Of a DNA stretch of 20,388 nucleotides, positions 14,526 through 20,388 are shown one piece after another. Positions within the stretch are counted from its first letter, which is position 1. Each line of letters opens with the position of its first letter. Under the pieces are notes generated by a model. That model did no database searches, was not told where the DNA came from, and saw only the letters and a program-made list of their open reading frames with translations. Made by a program: the position numbers and the translations under genes. This stretch comes from Pseudomonadota bacterium (lineage in GTDB: Bacteria; Pseudomonadota; Gammaproteobacteria; Burkholderiales; Burkholderiaceae_C): NCBI GenBank assembly GCA_023438115.1, contig JAEZEB010000070.1:1-20388 (forward strand), given 5' to 3'.

Positions 14526-16262
14526 TCAGGCCCCCGAACCCAGGCGCAACAGCCCCTCCAGGTCCTGCAGGGTATTGGCTTCGTGCAGGGGCTTGTCGTG
14601 GCGGATCCGCAGCATCCGTGGGAAACGCACGGCGATGCCGCTTCGGTGGCGGCCGCTGCGGTTGATGCCCTCGAAACCCAGCTCGAAGACCAGGCTGGGC
14701 CGGACGCTGCGCACCGGCCCGAACTTCTCGATGGTGCTGCGGCGGATGATGGCGTCCACCTGCCGGAACTCCTCGTCGGTCAGGCCCGAATAGGCCTTGG
14801 CAAAGGGCACGAGCTGCAGCGCGCCGGGCTGCGGCGGCTCCTTGCGGGCGATGGCGTCCAGCACCGCGTCGGCCTCCTCCTTGCCGGCGGGCGGGCGGTT
14901 CCAGACCGCGAAGGTGTAGTCGGTGTAGACCGAGGAGCGCCGCCCGTGCCCCGCCTGCGCGTAGACCAGCACGCAGTCGATGGTCATCGGCTCGATCTTC
15001 CACTTCCACCACAGCCCTTCGGCCTTGGTGCGGCCCGTCCCATAGGCGGCATCCAGGCGCTTGAGCATGAAGCCTTCCACGCCCCGCGCGCGCGACTGCT
15101 CGCGGCGGCGCGCGAACTCCAGCCAGGACGGCGCCGTCTCCACCGGCGACACGCGCAGGCCCGTCCCGGCCAGCAACGCTTCCAGGCGTGCGCGGCGCTC
15201 GCCTTGCGGCAGTCCCCGCAGGTCCTGTCCGTCCTGTTCCAGCAGGTCGTAGGCGATGAAGCTCACCGGCGCCTCGGCCAGGATCTTCTTCGTGAGGTTC
15301 TTGCGCCCTATGCGCTGCTGCAGCAGGGCGAAGGGCGCGGGACCGCCGGCGACCTCACCGGTCTCCGCATCGGCCTCCTCCTTCCACACCAGGATCTCGC
15401 CATCGAGCACGGTGCCGTCCGGCAGCGGCTGGGCCAGCGCCTCGACCTCGGGAAAACGCTCGGTCACCAGTTCCTCGCCGCGCGACCAGACCCACACGCG
15501 GCCCTCGCGCTTGACGACCTGCCCGCGGATGCCGTCGTACTTCCATTCGACCATCCAGTCCTCGACGGCGCCGAGGCGGGAGGCGAACAGCTCCGGCGGC
15601 AGGTCCAGCTGGTGCGCGAGGAAGAAGGGATAGGGCTGGCCCGCGTCGCGCTGCTCCGCCACGCCCTCTTCCACCTGCGCGACCAGCGCCTCGTAGCGCT
15701 CCGGCGAAGGCAGCACCTTGCCGTCGGTGTAGCCCATCATGCGCTGGGCGATGCGCTTGGCATCGACACCGGTGTGCGCGGCCAGCGCGCGCTGCACCAG
15801 CAGCTTGCTCACGCCCACGCGGAAGCCGCCGCCCACCAGCTTGGTCAGCAGGAAACGGCCGAGGGTGTCCAGCTCCTGCCAGTAAGCGGCGACGCGGGTC
15901 GCGACCTCTTCCTCGGGCAGGCCGCGCAGCGGCAGCAGGCGATCCTCCACCCATTCGGCCAGGCCGACGTCCGAGGGCGCGTCGCCGCGCGGCAGCACCA
16001 GCGAAATGGTCTCGGCGAGGTCGCCCACGGACTGGTAGCACTCGTCGAAGAGCCAGTATTCGATCTGCGCCATGCGGCAAGTCAGGCCCACGAGCGCGGC
16101 CGTCTTCACCATCTGCCGCGGCTTGCCGCCCGCGAGGAAATAGACCGCCCAGGCGGCATCGCGCGGCGGCGCTTCCGCGAAGTAGCGCGCGAGCGCCTCG
16201 ACCTTCTCGTTGGTGGAGGTCGTGGCGTCCAGCTCGCTGAAAAGGCGGGAGAAGCGGCGCAT
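14526..16262 (-). CDS. ATP-dependent DNA ligase, bacterial repair-cluster type
   Basis: 578 residues. Nucleotidyltransferase motifs: motif I KYDGIR (241-246) with adenylated Lys241, SRGEELVTERFPEV (260-273), motif III LDGEI (286-290), motif IV EGFMLK (396-401) and motif V WWKWKIE (418-424). An N-terminal alpha-helical DNA-binding domain (about 1-210) precedes the catalytic core, and an OB-fold follows to about 550 with an RPSLVFELGF segment. This arrangement and length fit the bacterial ligase family that is clustered with an MBL-fold exonuclease and an Lhr helicase. It seals nicks with ATP, in addition to the essential NAD-dependent LigA assumed elsewhere. The exonuclease is upstream, separated by a small membrane-protein gene; the gap to that gene is 3 bases. 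The helicase is encoded at 461-2932. No LigD primase or phosphoesterase domain is present, so it is not a classical NHEJ LigD. Confidence 0.95.
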   Translation of the reverse strand: MRRFSRLFSELDATTSTNEKVEALARYFAEAPPRDAAWAVYFLAGGKPRQMVKTAALVGLTCRMAQIEYWLFDECYQSVGDLAETISLVLPRGDAPSDVGLAEWVEDRLLPLRGLPEEEVATRVAAYWQELDTLGRFLLTKLVGGGFRVGVSKLLVQRALAAHTGVDAKRIAQRMMGYTDGKVLPSPERYEALVAQVEEGVAEQRDAGQPYPFFLAHQLDLPPELFASRLGAVEDWMVEWKYDGIRGQVVKREGRVWVWSRGEELVTERFPEVEALAQPLPDGTVLDGEILVWKEEADAETGEVAGGPAPFALLQQRIGRKNLTKKILAEAPVSFIAYDLLEQDGQDLRGLPQGERRARLEALLAGTGLRVSPVETAPSWLEFARRREQSRARGVEGFMLKRLDAAYGTGRTKAEGLWWKWKIEPMTIDCVLVYAQAGHGRRSSVYTDYTFAVWNRPPAGKEEADAVLDAIARKEPPQPGALQLVPFAKAYSGLTDEEFRQVDAIIRRSTIEKFGPVRSVRPSLVFELGFEGINRSGRHRSGIAVRFPRMLRIRHDKPLHEANTLQDLEGLLRLGSGA

Positions 16263-16265
16263 CGG

Positions 16266-16748
16266 TCAGCGGAAGTAGCCGCGGGTGAGCATCAGCACGA
16301 ACAGGCCCATCACGCCCACGAAAGCCGGCCAGCCCAGCGCGAACCAGAGGCTGAAGCGGCGATGGAAGCGCGCATCGAGCTGGCCCACCGTGCGCGCCTG
16401 CATCGCGGCGTTGCGCAGCTGCACCTGCAGCCATACCACGGGCAGCCAGCAGGCGCCGACGAAGGCGTAGAGCGCCAGCACCGAGAGCAGCCAGGTGTCG
16501 GGCCACTGGCCGCCGCTCATGCGCCACAGGAAATAGCCGGTCACCGGTTGGACGACGAAGGCCGCGGTGGCGGTGAAGACCGTGTCGGCCAGCACGGTGA
16601 GGCGCAGCACGCCGCGGATCAGGCCGATGTCGCCCGACTCCATGCCGCGCCGGTAGCCGAACCAGGCGAAGAACGCGATGCCCAGGCCGGTGCCGAACAG
16701 CAGCGCGGCGCCGACCAGGTGCAGCCACTTGAGGACGATCCAGCTCAT
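16266..16748 (-). CDS. DUF2269 family integral membrane protein
   Basis: 160 residues with four clear transmembrane helices (about 5-30, 47-75, 85-108 and 133-155). The first carries KWLHLVGAALLFGTGLG with a conserved His10. This matches DUF2269, a family of unknown function. The start ATG at 16748 overlaps the exonuclease stop (ATGA, 16745-16748) and is preceded by a very strong GGAGGAGG, so expression is tied to the exonuclease but efficient. The ligase starts 3 bases after its stop. A membrane protein wedged between two DNA repair enzymes is odd; it might be a passenger or might localise the repair machinery. Nothing in the sequence tells which. Confidence 0.85.
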   Translation of the reverse strand: MSWIVLKWLHLVGAALLFGTGLGIAFFAWFGYRRGMESGDIGLIRGVLRLTVLADTVFTATAAFVVQPVTGYFLWRMSGGQWPDTWLLSVLALYAFVGACWLPVVWLQVQLRNAAMQARTVGQLDARFHRRFSLWFALGWPAFVGVMGLFVLMLTRGYFR

Positions 16749-17773
16749 GCCCCCTCCTCCGGCGCCGGCTGGAGGTCGGCCTCCACCACGTCGTCGCCGT
16801 ACTCGGTGTCGAAGGCCTGCGCCTGCAGGCCTTGCTCGCGCAGGTAGCGCACCAGCACCGCGGCGCTGCCATGCGTGACGATCACGCGCCGGGCCTGCGT
16901 GGCCTCGATGGCGGACAGCAGGCCGGGCCAGTCCGCATGGTCGGACAGCACGAAGCCGCGGTCGTAGCCGCCGCGCCGGCGGTTGCCGCGCACCTGCATC
17001 CAGCCGCTGGCGAAAGCCGTCTGCGCATCGCCGAAGCGGCGCAGCCAGGGACTGGCCGCCGCGCCCGGCGGGCAGACGACGAGGCAGCGGCGCAGGTCGG
17101 CCTTGTCCTTCACGTCGGTCACCATGCGCGTCTCCGGAAGAGACACGCCGGCGGCGCGGTAGGCGCGGTTCAGGGGTTCCACCGCGCCGTGCACGATCAC
17201 CGGCCCGATGGAAGGATCGATCCCCGCCAGCACGCGCTGCGCCTTGCCGAAGCTGTAGCAGCACAGCACGCTGGCGCGCCCATGGGCTGCGTTGCGCGTC
17301 CACCAGGCGTTGACGTCCGCGAACACTTCCTCGTCGGGGCACCAGCGGTAGATCGGCAGGCCGAAGGTCGATTCGGTGATGAAGGTGTCGCAGCGCACGG
17401 GCTCGAAGGGCGCGCAGGTGGGATCGGGCGCGACCTTGTAGTCGCCGCTCGCCACCCACACCTGCCCGCCGTGCTCCAGCCGCACCTGCGCCGAGCCGAG
17501 CACGTGGCCCGCCGGATGCAGCGAAAGCTTCACGCCGTGGTGCACGAGCGATTCGCCATAGGGCAGCAGCTGCAAATCCACCTCGCCCAGCCGCGCGCGC
17601 AGCACGCCTTCGGCCGGAGCCGCCGCGAGGTAGTGGCCGTTGCCGATGCGCGCATGGTCCGAATGCGCGTGCGTGATCACCGCGCGCGGCACCGGCCGCC
17701 AGGGATCGATGTAGAAATCCCCCAGCGGGCAGTAGAGGCCTTCGGGGCGCTGCACGACCAGATCGGCGCTCAC
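16745..17773 (-). CDS. MBL-fold exonuclease, DNA ligase-associated
   Basis: 342 residues from a GTG at 17773. Metallo-beta-lactamase metal ligands are all visible: His35, His37, Asp39 and His40 (HAHSDH), His90 (PAGHVLGSA), Asp111 (SGDYK) and His279 (SDHADW); His301 lies in VTHG. The N-terminal segment RPEGLYCPLGDFYIDPWRPV is the usual opening of the ligase-associated putative exonuclease family, related to SNM1/Artemis and CPSF-type nucleases. Family knowledge: these are predicted two-metal DNA exonucleases acting with the ATP-dependent ligase and Lhr helicase in damage repair. The start overlaps the clsB-like stop by four bases (GTGA). The GTG is chosen because no in-frame ATG lies nearby and this start gives the conserved N-terminus. 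Confidence 0.92.
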   Translation of the reverse strand: MSADLVVQRPEGLYCPLGDFYIDPWRPVPRAVITHAHSDHARIGNGHYLAAAPAEGVLRARLGEVDLQLLPYGESLVHHGVKLSLHPAGHVLGSAQVRLEHGGQVWVASGDYKVAPDPTCAPFEPVRCDTFITESTFGLPIYRWCPDEEVFADVNAWWTRNAAHGRASVLCCYSFGKAQRVLAGIDPSIGPVIVHGAVEPLNRAYRAAGVSLPETRMVTDVKDKADLRRCLVVCPPGAAASPWLRRFGDAQTAFASGWMQVRGNRRRGGYDRGFVLSDHADWPGLLSAIEATQARRVIVTHGSAAVLVRYLREQGLQAQAFDTEYGDDVVEADLQPAPEEGA

Positions 17774-18990
17774 AGGTACTTCTTTCCCTGGATGAACAGC
17801 AGCACGCGCATGACCACCAGCGCCAGCCATTCCTTCGCGCGCGTCGAGGAGGACCGCGCGGCATAGAGCCCGGGATCCATCCGCCGTCCCTCGTGCTGCG
17901 CCGCGTGCAGCAGGCGCTCGCGCAGGCGCGCGGCGAACGCGCGGTCGTCCATGATCACGTTGGCCTCGCGGGCGAGCAGCAGCGACAGCGGGTCCAGGTT
18001 GGACGACCCCACCGTGGTCCAGTGGCCGTCGACCACCGCCACCTTGGCGTGCAGGAAGCTCGGTTCGTACTCGATGATCTCCACGCCCGCCTTGAGCAGC
18101 GCGCCGAACACGGGCCGCGCCGCGTAGTACTGCATGAAGTACTCGTAGCGGCCCTGCAGCAGCAGCGTCACGCGAACGCCGCGGCGCGCCGCGTTCGCGA
18201 GCGCCCGCCGCATGCGGCCGCCCGGCACGAAGTAGGCGTTGGCGATCAGGATCTCCTGGCGCGCGCGGCCGATCGCGCGCAGGTAGGCGCGCTCGATCAC
18301 CGTGCGATGCCGCACGTTGTCGCGCAGCAGCAGCGCGGCGCGTCCGCGCGGTCCGCCGTGGCTGCGCAAGGGCCGCGCCGCCACGGCGCTGCCCGTGCCC
18401 GACGCGCGCAAGGTCCACAGCGAGCCGCTCAGGTGCGCATGCCGCAGCTCGCGCACGGCGACCATCCGCAGCCACAGCCGCTCCATCGCCGCGTGCATGC
18501 CGGCCACCAGCGGGCCCGTCACGCGCACGGCGAAGTCCAGCCGCGGGGCCTGCAGCGCGCCGTGGTTGGGATCATGGAAATCGTCGAGGATGTTGATGCC
18601 GCCGCAGAAGCCCACGGTGCGATCCACCACGCACAGCTTGCGATGCAGCCGCCGCCACTGCCCGGGCCACAGGAGGCCGAAGCGGCCCGGGGGCGAATAC
18701 ACGTGCCACTGCACCCCCGCCAGCTGCAGGCGGTGCAACCCCGGATGGGGCGGGCCGGACGAACCCACGCCATCGACCGCCACGCGCACCGCCACGCCGC
18801 GGCGCGCCGCGCGCTCCAGCGCGTAGCCAAGCTCCTCGGCGCTGCCGTGGAAATCGAAGATGTAGGTCTCGAGCCGCACCTCGGACTGCGCCGCGTCGAT
18901 GGCGGCGATCATGGCGGGGAAGAGCTCCCTGCTGCCCTCCAGGAGCTGCAGGTGGTGGCCGCTGCGCAACGGCGGGATGCGATGCGCCAC
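17770..18990 (-). CDS. clsB: Cardiolipin synthase B-like phospholipase D-family protein
   Basis: 406 residues from a GTG at 18990. Two HKD motifs are complete: His116, Lys118 and Asp123 (LHRKLCVVD), and His314, Lys316 and Asp321 (LHAKVAVVD), the latter followed by GSSNLDPLSL. The length and the C-terminal basic hydrophobic segment (about 386-406) fit ClsB. Family knowledge: E. coli ClsB makes cardiolipin and can also form phosphatidylglycerol by transphosphatidylation at the inner membrane. In E. coli clsB (ybhO) lies next to ybhP, and the same order is seen here with a 9-base gap, which supports the name. The stop overlaps the exonuclease start. The GTG choice rests on the lack of an upstream ATG before the ybhP stop and on an AGGCGG sequence nearby. 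Confidence 0.92.
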   Translation of the reverse strand: MAHRIPPLRSGHHLQLLEGSRELFPAMIAAIDAAQSEVRLETYIFDFHGSAEELGYALERAARRGVAVRVAVDGVGSSGPPHPGLHRLQLAGVQWHVYSPPGRFGLLWPGQWRRLHRKLCVVDRTVGFCGGINILDDFHDPNHGALQAPRLDFAVRVTGPLVAGMHAAMERLWLRMVAVRELRHAHLSGSLWTLRASGTGSAVAARPLRSHGGPRGRAALLLRDNVRHRTVIERAYLRAIGRARQEILIANAYFVPGGRMRRALANAARRGVRVTLLLQGRYEYFMQYYAARPVFGALLKAGVEIIEYEPSFLHAKVAVVDGHWTTVGSSNLDPLSLLLAREANVIMDDRAFAARLRERLLHAAQHEGRRMDPGLYAARSSSTRAKEWLALVVMRVLLFIQGKKYL

Positions 18991-18999
18991 GGCGGCCGC

Positions 19000-19728
19000 C
19001 TAGAGCTTGAATTCCGCGATCAGCGGAAGATGGTCCGACATGCGCCACCAGATGCGCCCGCGCGGGATCTCCATGCCCACGGGCTTGAGGCCGCGCGCAT
19101 AGATGTAGTCCAGCTGCGTGATGGGCAGGCGCGAAGGATAGGTCAGCGCGCGCTCGGCGACGAAGTCCTGGAAGCCGCGGGCGTTCATCACCGTGCGCAG
19201 CTTGCCGCCCCAGTCGTTGAAGTCGCCCGCCACGATGACGGGCGCGGTGCGCGGCACCTCGCGCTCGATGAAGCGCACCATCTGCTCGATCTGCCGCGCG
19301 CGGCTCCCGGCGATGAGGCCCAGGTGCACCACCACCACGTGCACCATGCGGCGCCGCACCTGCAGCTCCACGTGCAGCAGCCCGCGCTGCTCGAAGCGGT
19401 GGTCCGACATGTCCTCGTGGCCCTGCGAGACCACGGGCCAGCGCGAGAGCAGCGCGTTGCCGTGCTCGCCGTGCTTGGTCCTCGCATTGGTCTGGTACAC
19501 CGCGTAGTAGCCCTCGGGACAGAGAAACTCCGCCTGCGGCAGCTCGGGCCAGCGCTTGAAGTACAGCGCCTCGCGCCGGTGGAGCTTGCGCACTTCCTGC
19601 AGGCACACGACATCGGCGTCGAGCTGCTCGACCGCATGGCCGAGGTTGTGGATTTCCAGGCGCCGCACCGGTCCGAGACCCTGCACTCCCTTGTGGATGT
19701 TGTACGTCGCGATCCGCAGCAGGCTCAT
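19000..19728 (-). CDS. ybhP: Endonuclease/exonuclease/phosphatase-family hydrolase, YbhP-like
   Basis: 242 residues with an intact EEP active site: Asn10 (TYNIHKG), Glu45 (CLQEVR), His135 (VVHLGL), Asp169 and Asn171 (GDFNDW), Asp207 (LDYIYARG) and Asp232/His233 (SDHLPL). Family knowledge: a divalent-metal phosphodiesterase fold shared by DNase I, exonuclease III and lipid phosphatases. The real substrate of YbhP is unknown; its constant pairing with ClsB suggests a phospholipid or lipid head group, but a nucleic acid substrate is possible. No signal peptide. The ATG at 19728 has GGAGG only 4 bases away. First gene of the tightly packed run; an 80-base gap holding a palindromic repeat separates it from nudB. 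It is not the calcineurin-like phosphoesterase of ligase clusters. Confidence 0.9.
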   Translation of the reverse strand: MSLLRIATYNIHKGVQGLGPVRRLEIHNLGHAVEQLDADVVCLQEVRKLHRREALYFKRWPELPQAEFLCPEGYYAVYQTNARTKHGEHGNALLSRWPVVSQGHEDMSDHRFEQRGLLHVELQVRRRMVHVVVVHLGLIAGSRARQIEQMVRFIEREVPRTAPVIVAGDFNDWGGKLRTVMNARGFQDFVAERALTYPSRLPITQLDYIYARGLKPVGMEIPRGRIWWRMSDHLPLIAEFKL

Positions 19729-19808
19729 TCAGCCTCCGCCGAGCCGCCTCAAGGAGGCTGAAGCCCCCTCGGGGGGCAGCGACGACACGAAGTGCGGAGC
19801 GTGGGGGT
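19729..19808. repeat. Palindromic intergenic repeat of Comamonadaceae type
   Basis: Two inverted repeats fill the gap between nudB and ybhP. TCAGCCTCC (19729-19737) pairs with GGAGGCTGA (19753-19761), 9 bp with a 15-base loop. GCCCCCTCGGGGGGC (19763-19777) then forms a 6-bp GC hairpin. The continuing segment (GCAGCGACGACACGAAGTGCGGAGCGTGGGGG, split here as 19776-19790 and 19791-19807) resembles an intergenic element I remember as recurring in Comamonadaceae genomes. No T-tract follows on either strand, so it is not a classical terminator, although it could attenuate or protect mRNA. The ribosome binding site of ybhP is contained in the first arm, so folding could mask it. Confidence 0.6.
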
Positions 19809-20264
19809 TCATTCCATGAATTCTGGCAGCATCAGGATGGCTTCGGCGTTGGATGGCGAGAAGCAGGCATCCGCCGCCAGCCGGTACGGCAACCATTGGT
19901 AAGCCGTATGCTCCCGCGGATTGAGCGTCACCGGCGTGCCCGCCGGCACGCACAGGCCGAAGACATGCTCCCGGTTGCGGGTGACGCCCGGCGCATAACG
20001 GTGGAGGTAACGGGGGTAGATGTCGTAGACGTTTTCCAGCCCCCAGTCCGTCAGGATGCCGCGGGCCGCGTCCATGCCGGTCTCTTCCAGCACTTCGCGC
20101 GCCGCCGCCTCGGCGAAGCTCTCGTCCTCGCGGTCCAGCGATCCCGTCACCGACTGCCAATGGCCTGGCGAGTCCGTCCGGTTGATCAGCAGCACCTCCA
20201 GGGTCGCCGTGTGGATCACGACGAGGACGGATTGGGGGATCTTGTAGGGGCGGTCCGCGGTCAC
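19809..20264 (-). CDS. nudB: Dihydroneopterin triphosphate diphosphatase (Nudix hydrolase)
   Basis: 151 residues from a GTG at 20264 (MTADRPYKIPQSVLVVIH); no in-frame ATG precedes the conserved part. Similarity to E. coli NudB is plain from memory: VLVVIH, HWQSVTGS (35-42) and HRYAPGVTRN (88-97). The Nudix box is complete at its catalytic end, REVLEETG (56-63) with Glu48 and the Glu57/Glu60/Glu61 set, but there is one extra residue between Gly41 and Glu48 compared with the standard spacing. Family knowledge: it removes pyrophosphate from 7,8-dihydroneopterin triphosphate in folate synthesis and also hydrolyses dATP. FolE, encoded further down the same run, makes its substrate. In related bacteria the upstream neighbour is often aspS, which would lie outside this window. 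Confidence 0.92.
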   Translation of the reverse strand: MTADRPYKIPQSVLVVIHTATLEVLLINRTDSPGHWQSVTGSLDREDESFAEAAAREVLEETGMDAARGILTDWGLENVYDIYPRYLHRYAPGVTRNREHVFGLCVPAGTPVTLNPREHTAYQWLPYRLAADACFSPSNAEAILMLPEFME

Positions 20265-20320
20265 CTGCGCAGGATACGCCGTTGGGCCGCGCCCCTTGGT
20301 CCGGGCCAGGGTGGGGGAAT

Positions 20321-20388
20321 GCCCTTCGACGAATGTCCCCCGGTCCCGGCTGAAGCCGGGACCTCCTCCTAATATTTCGCCGAAGGGC
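20321..20388. repeat. Nested inverted repeat upstream of nudB, reaching the window edge
   Basis: Outer arms GCCCTTCGACGAA (20321-20333) and TTCGCCGAAGGGC (20376-20388) match at 12 of 13 positions as an inverted repeat. Inside is a strong hairpin: GGTCCCGGC (20342-20350), loop TGAA, GCCGGGACC (20355-20363), a 9-bp perfect stem. The segment between hairpin and right arm (TCCTCCTAATA) is unusually AT-rich for this region. The layout resembles a REP or MITE-like repeat rather than a terminator, as no T-run follows. It could extend beyond the window. Confidence 0.55.

Noticed and set aside
14526..16262. Ligase as a LigD-type non-homologous end joining enzyme
   Set aside because: No primase-polymerase or 3'-phosphoesterase domain is present and no ku gene is seen in the window.
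14583..16847. 754-codon open frame on the plus strand
   Set aside because: It lies antisense to the well-supported ligase and DUF2269 genes. The translation is His/Arg/Gln/Ala-rich with no recognisable motif, typical of a shadow frame in high-GC DNA.
19000..19728. The EEP hydrolase as the phosphoesterase partner of the Lhr/ligase repair set
   Set aside because: That partner has a calcineurin-like fold; this protein has DNase I/EEP motifs and the E. coli ybhP-clsB gene order.
17893..19761. 622-codon open frame on the plus strand
   Set aside because: Antisense to clsB and ybhP, which have complete catalytic motifs; composition is that of a GC shadow frame.
19763..19777. GC hairpin after nudB as an intrinsic terminator
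   Set aside because: No T-tract follows on either strand; it is better explained as part of a dispersed palindromic repeat.

Overview
The window looks like chromosomal DNA from a high-GC betaproteobacterium of the order Burkholderiales, most likely Comamonadaceae (Ramlibacter/Variovorax-like). This is inferred from the GC-rich third codon positions, two orphan Bug-type (tripartite tricarboxylate family) binding proteins, a nudB-ybhP-clsB run, and an intergenic repeat of a kind I remember from Comamonadaceae genomes. No tRNA, rRNA, CRISPR array, IS element or phage gene was seen. The DNA is almost fully coding: 20 genes, with no gene-free stretch longer than about 125 bases.

Left part (1-3453, minus strand): a BON-domain lipoprotein cut by the window edge, and before it a MarR regulator translationally coupled (ATGA overlap) to an Lhr-type ligase-associated DEXH helicase. 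A 12-bp perfect palindrome lies in the 90-bp divergent region between marR and the next operon and is the obvious operator candidate.

Middle part (3544-10108, plus strand): two tandem Bug-family periplasmic binding proteins, a sulfatase with an intact formylglycine motif and no signal peptide, a SulP anion transporter with a STAS domain, and an AMP-forming acyl-CoA synthetase. The first four are tightly packed and read as an organosulfate or organic-anion utilisation cassette; the true substrate is unknown. A cysteine-rich flavodoxin-fold protein faces them (10120-11193, minus).

Right part (11273-20264, minus strand): a long co-directional run. In transcription order it holds nudB (folate pathway), ybhP-like EEP hydrolase, clsB-like cardiolipin synthase, ligase-associated MBL exonuclease, a DUF2269 membrane protein, ATP-dependent DNA ligase, folE (GTP cyclohydrolase I), a BLUF blue-light sensor, an EamA permease, a DUF429 predicted RNase H-fold protein and a DUF2784 membrane protein. 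From ybhP onward no gap exceeds 23 bases and several genes overlap or nearly touch. The run therefore joins pterin synthesis, membrane lipid synthesis, DNA repair and light sensing in what may be one transcript.

Points most worth following: the GTG-started BLUF gene whose ribosome binding site lies in the last codons of folE; the ligase-associated repair set split into two loci about 11.6 kb apart, with a membrane protein between nuclease and ligase; the Bug-sulfatase-SulP cassette; and two palindromic repeat elements near the right end. All motif positions were read by eye from translations; no database search was possible.
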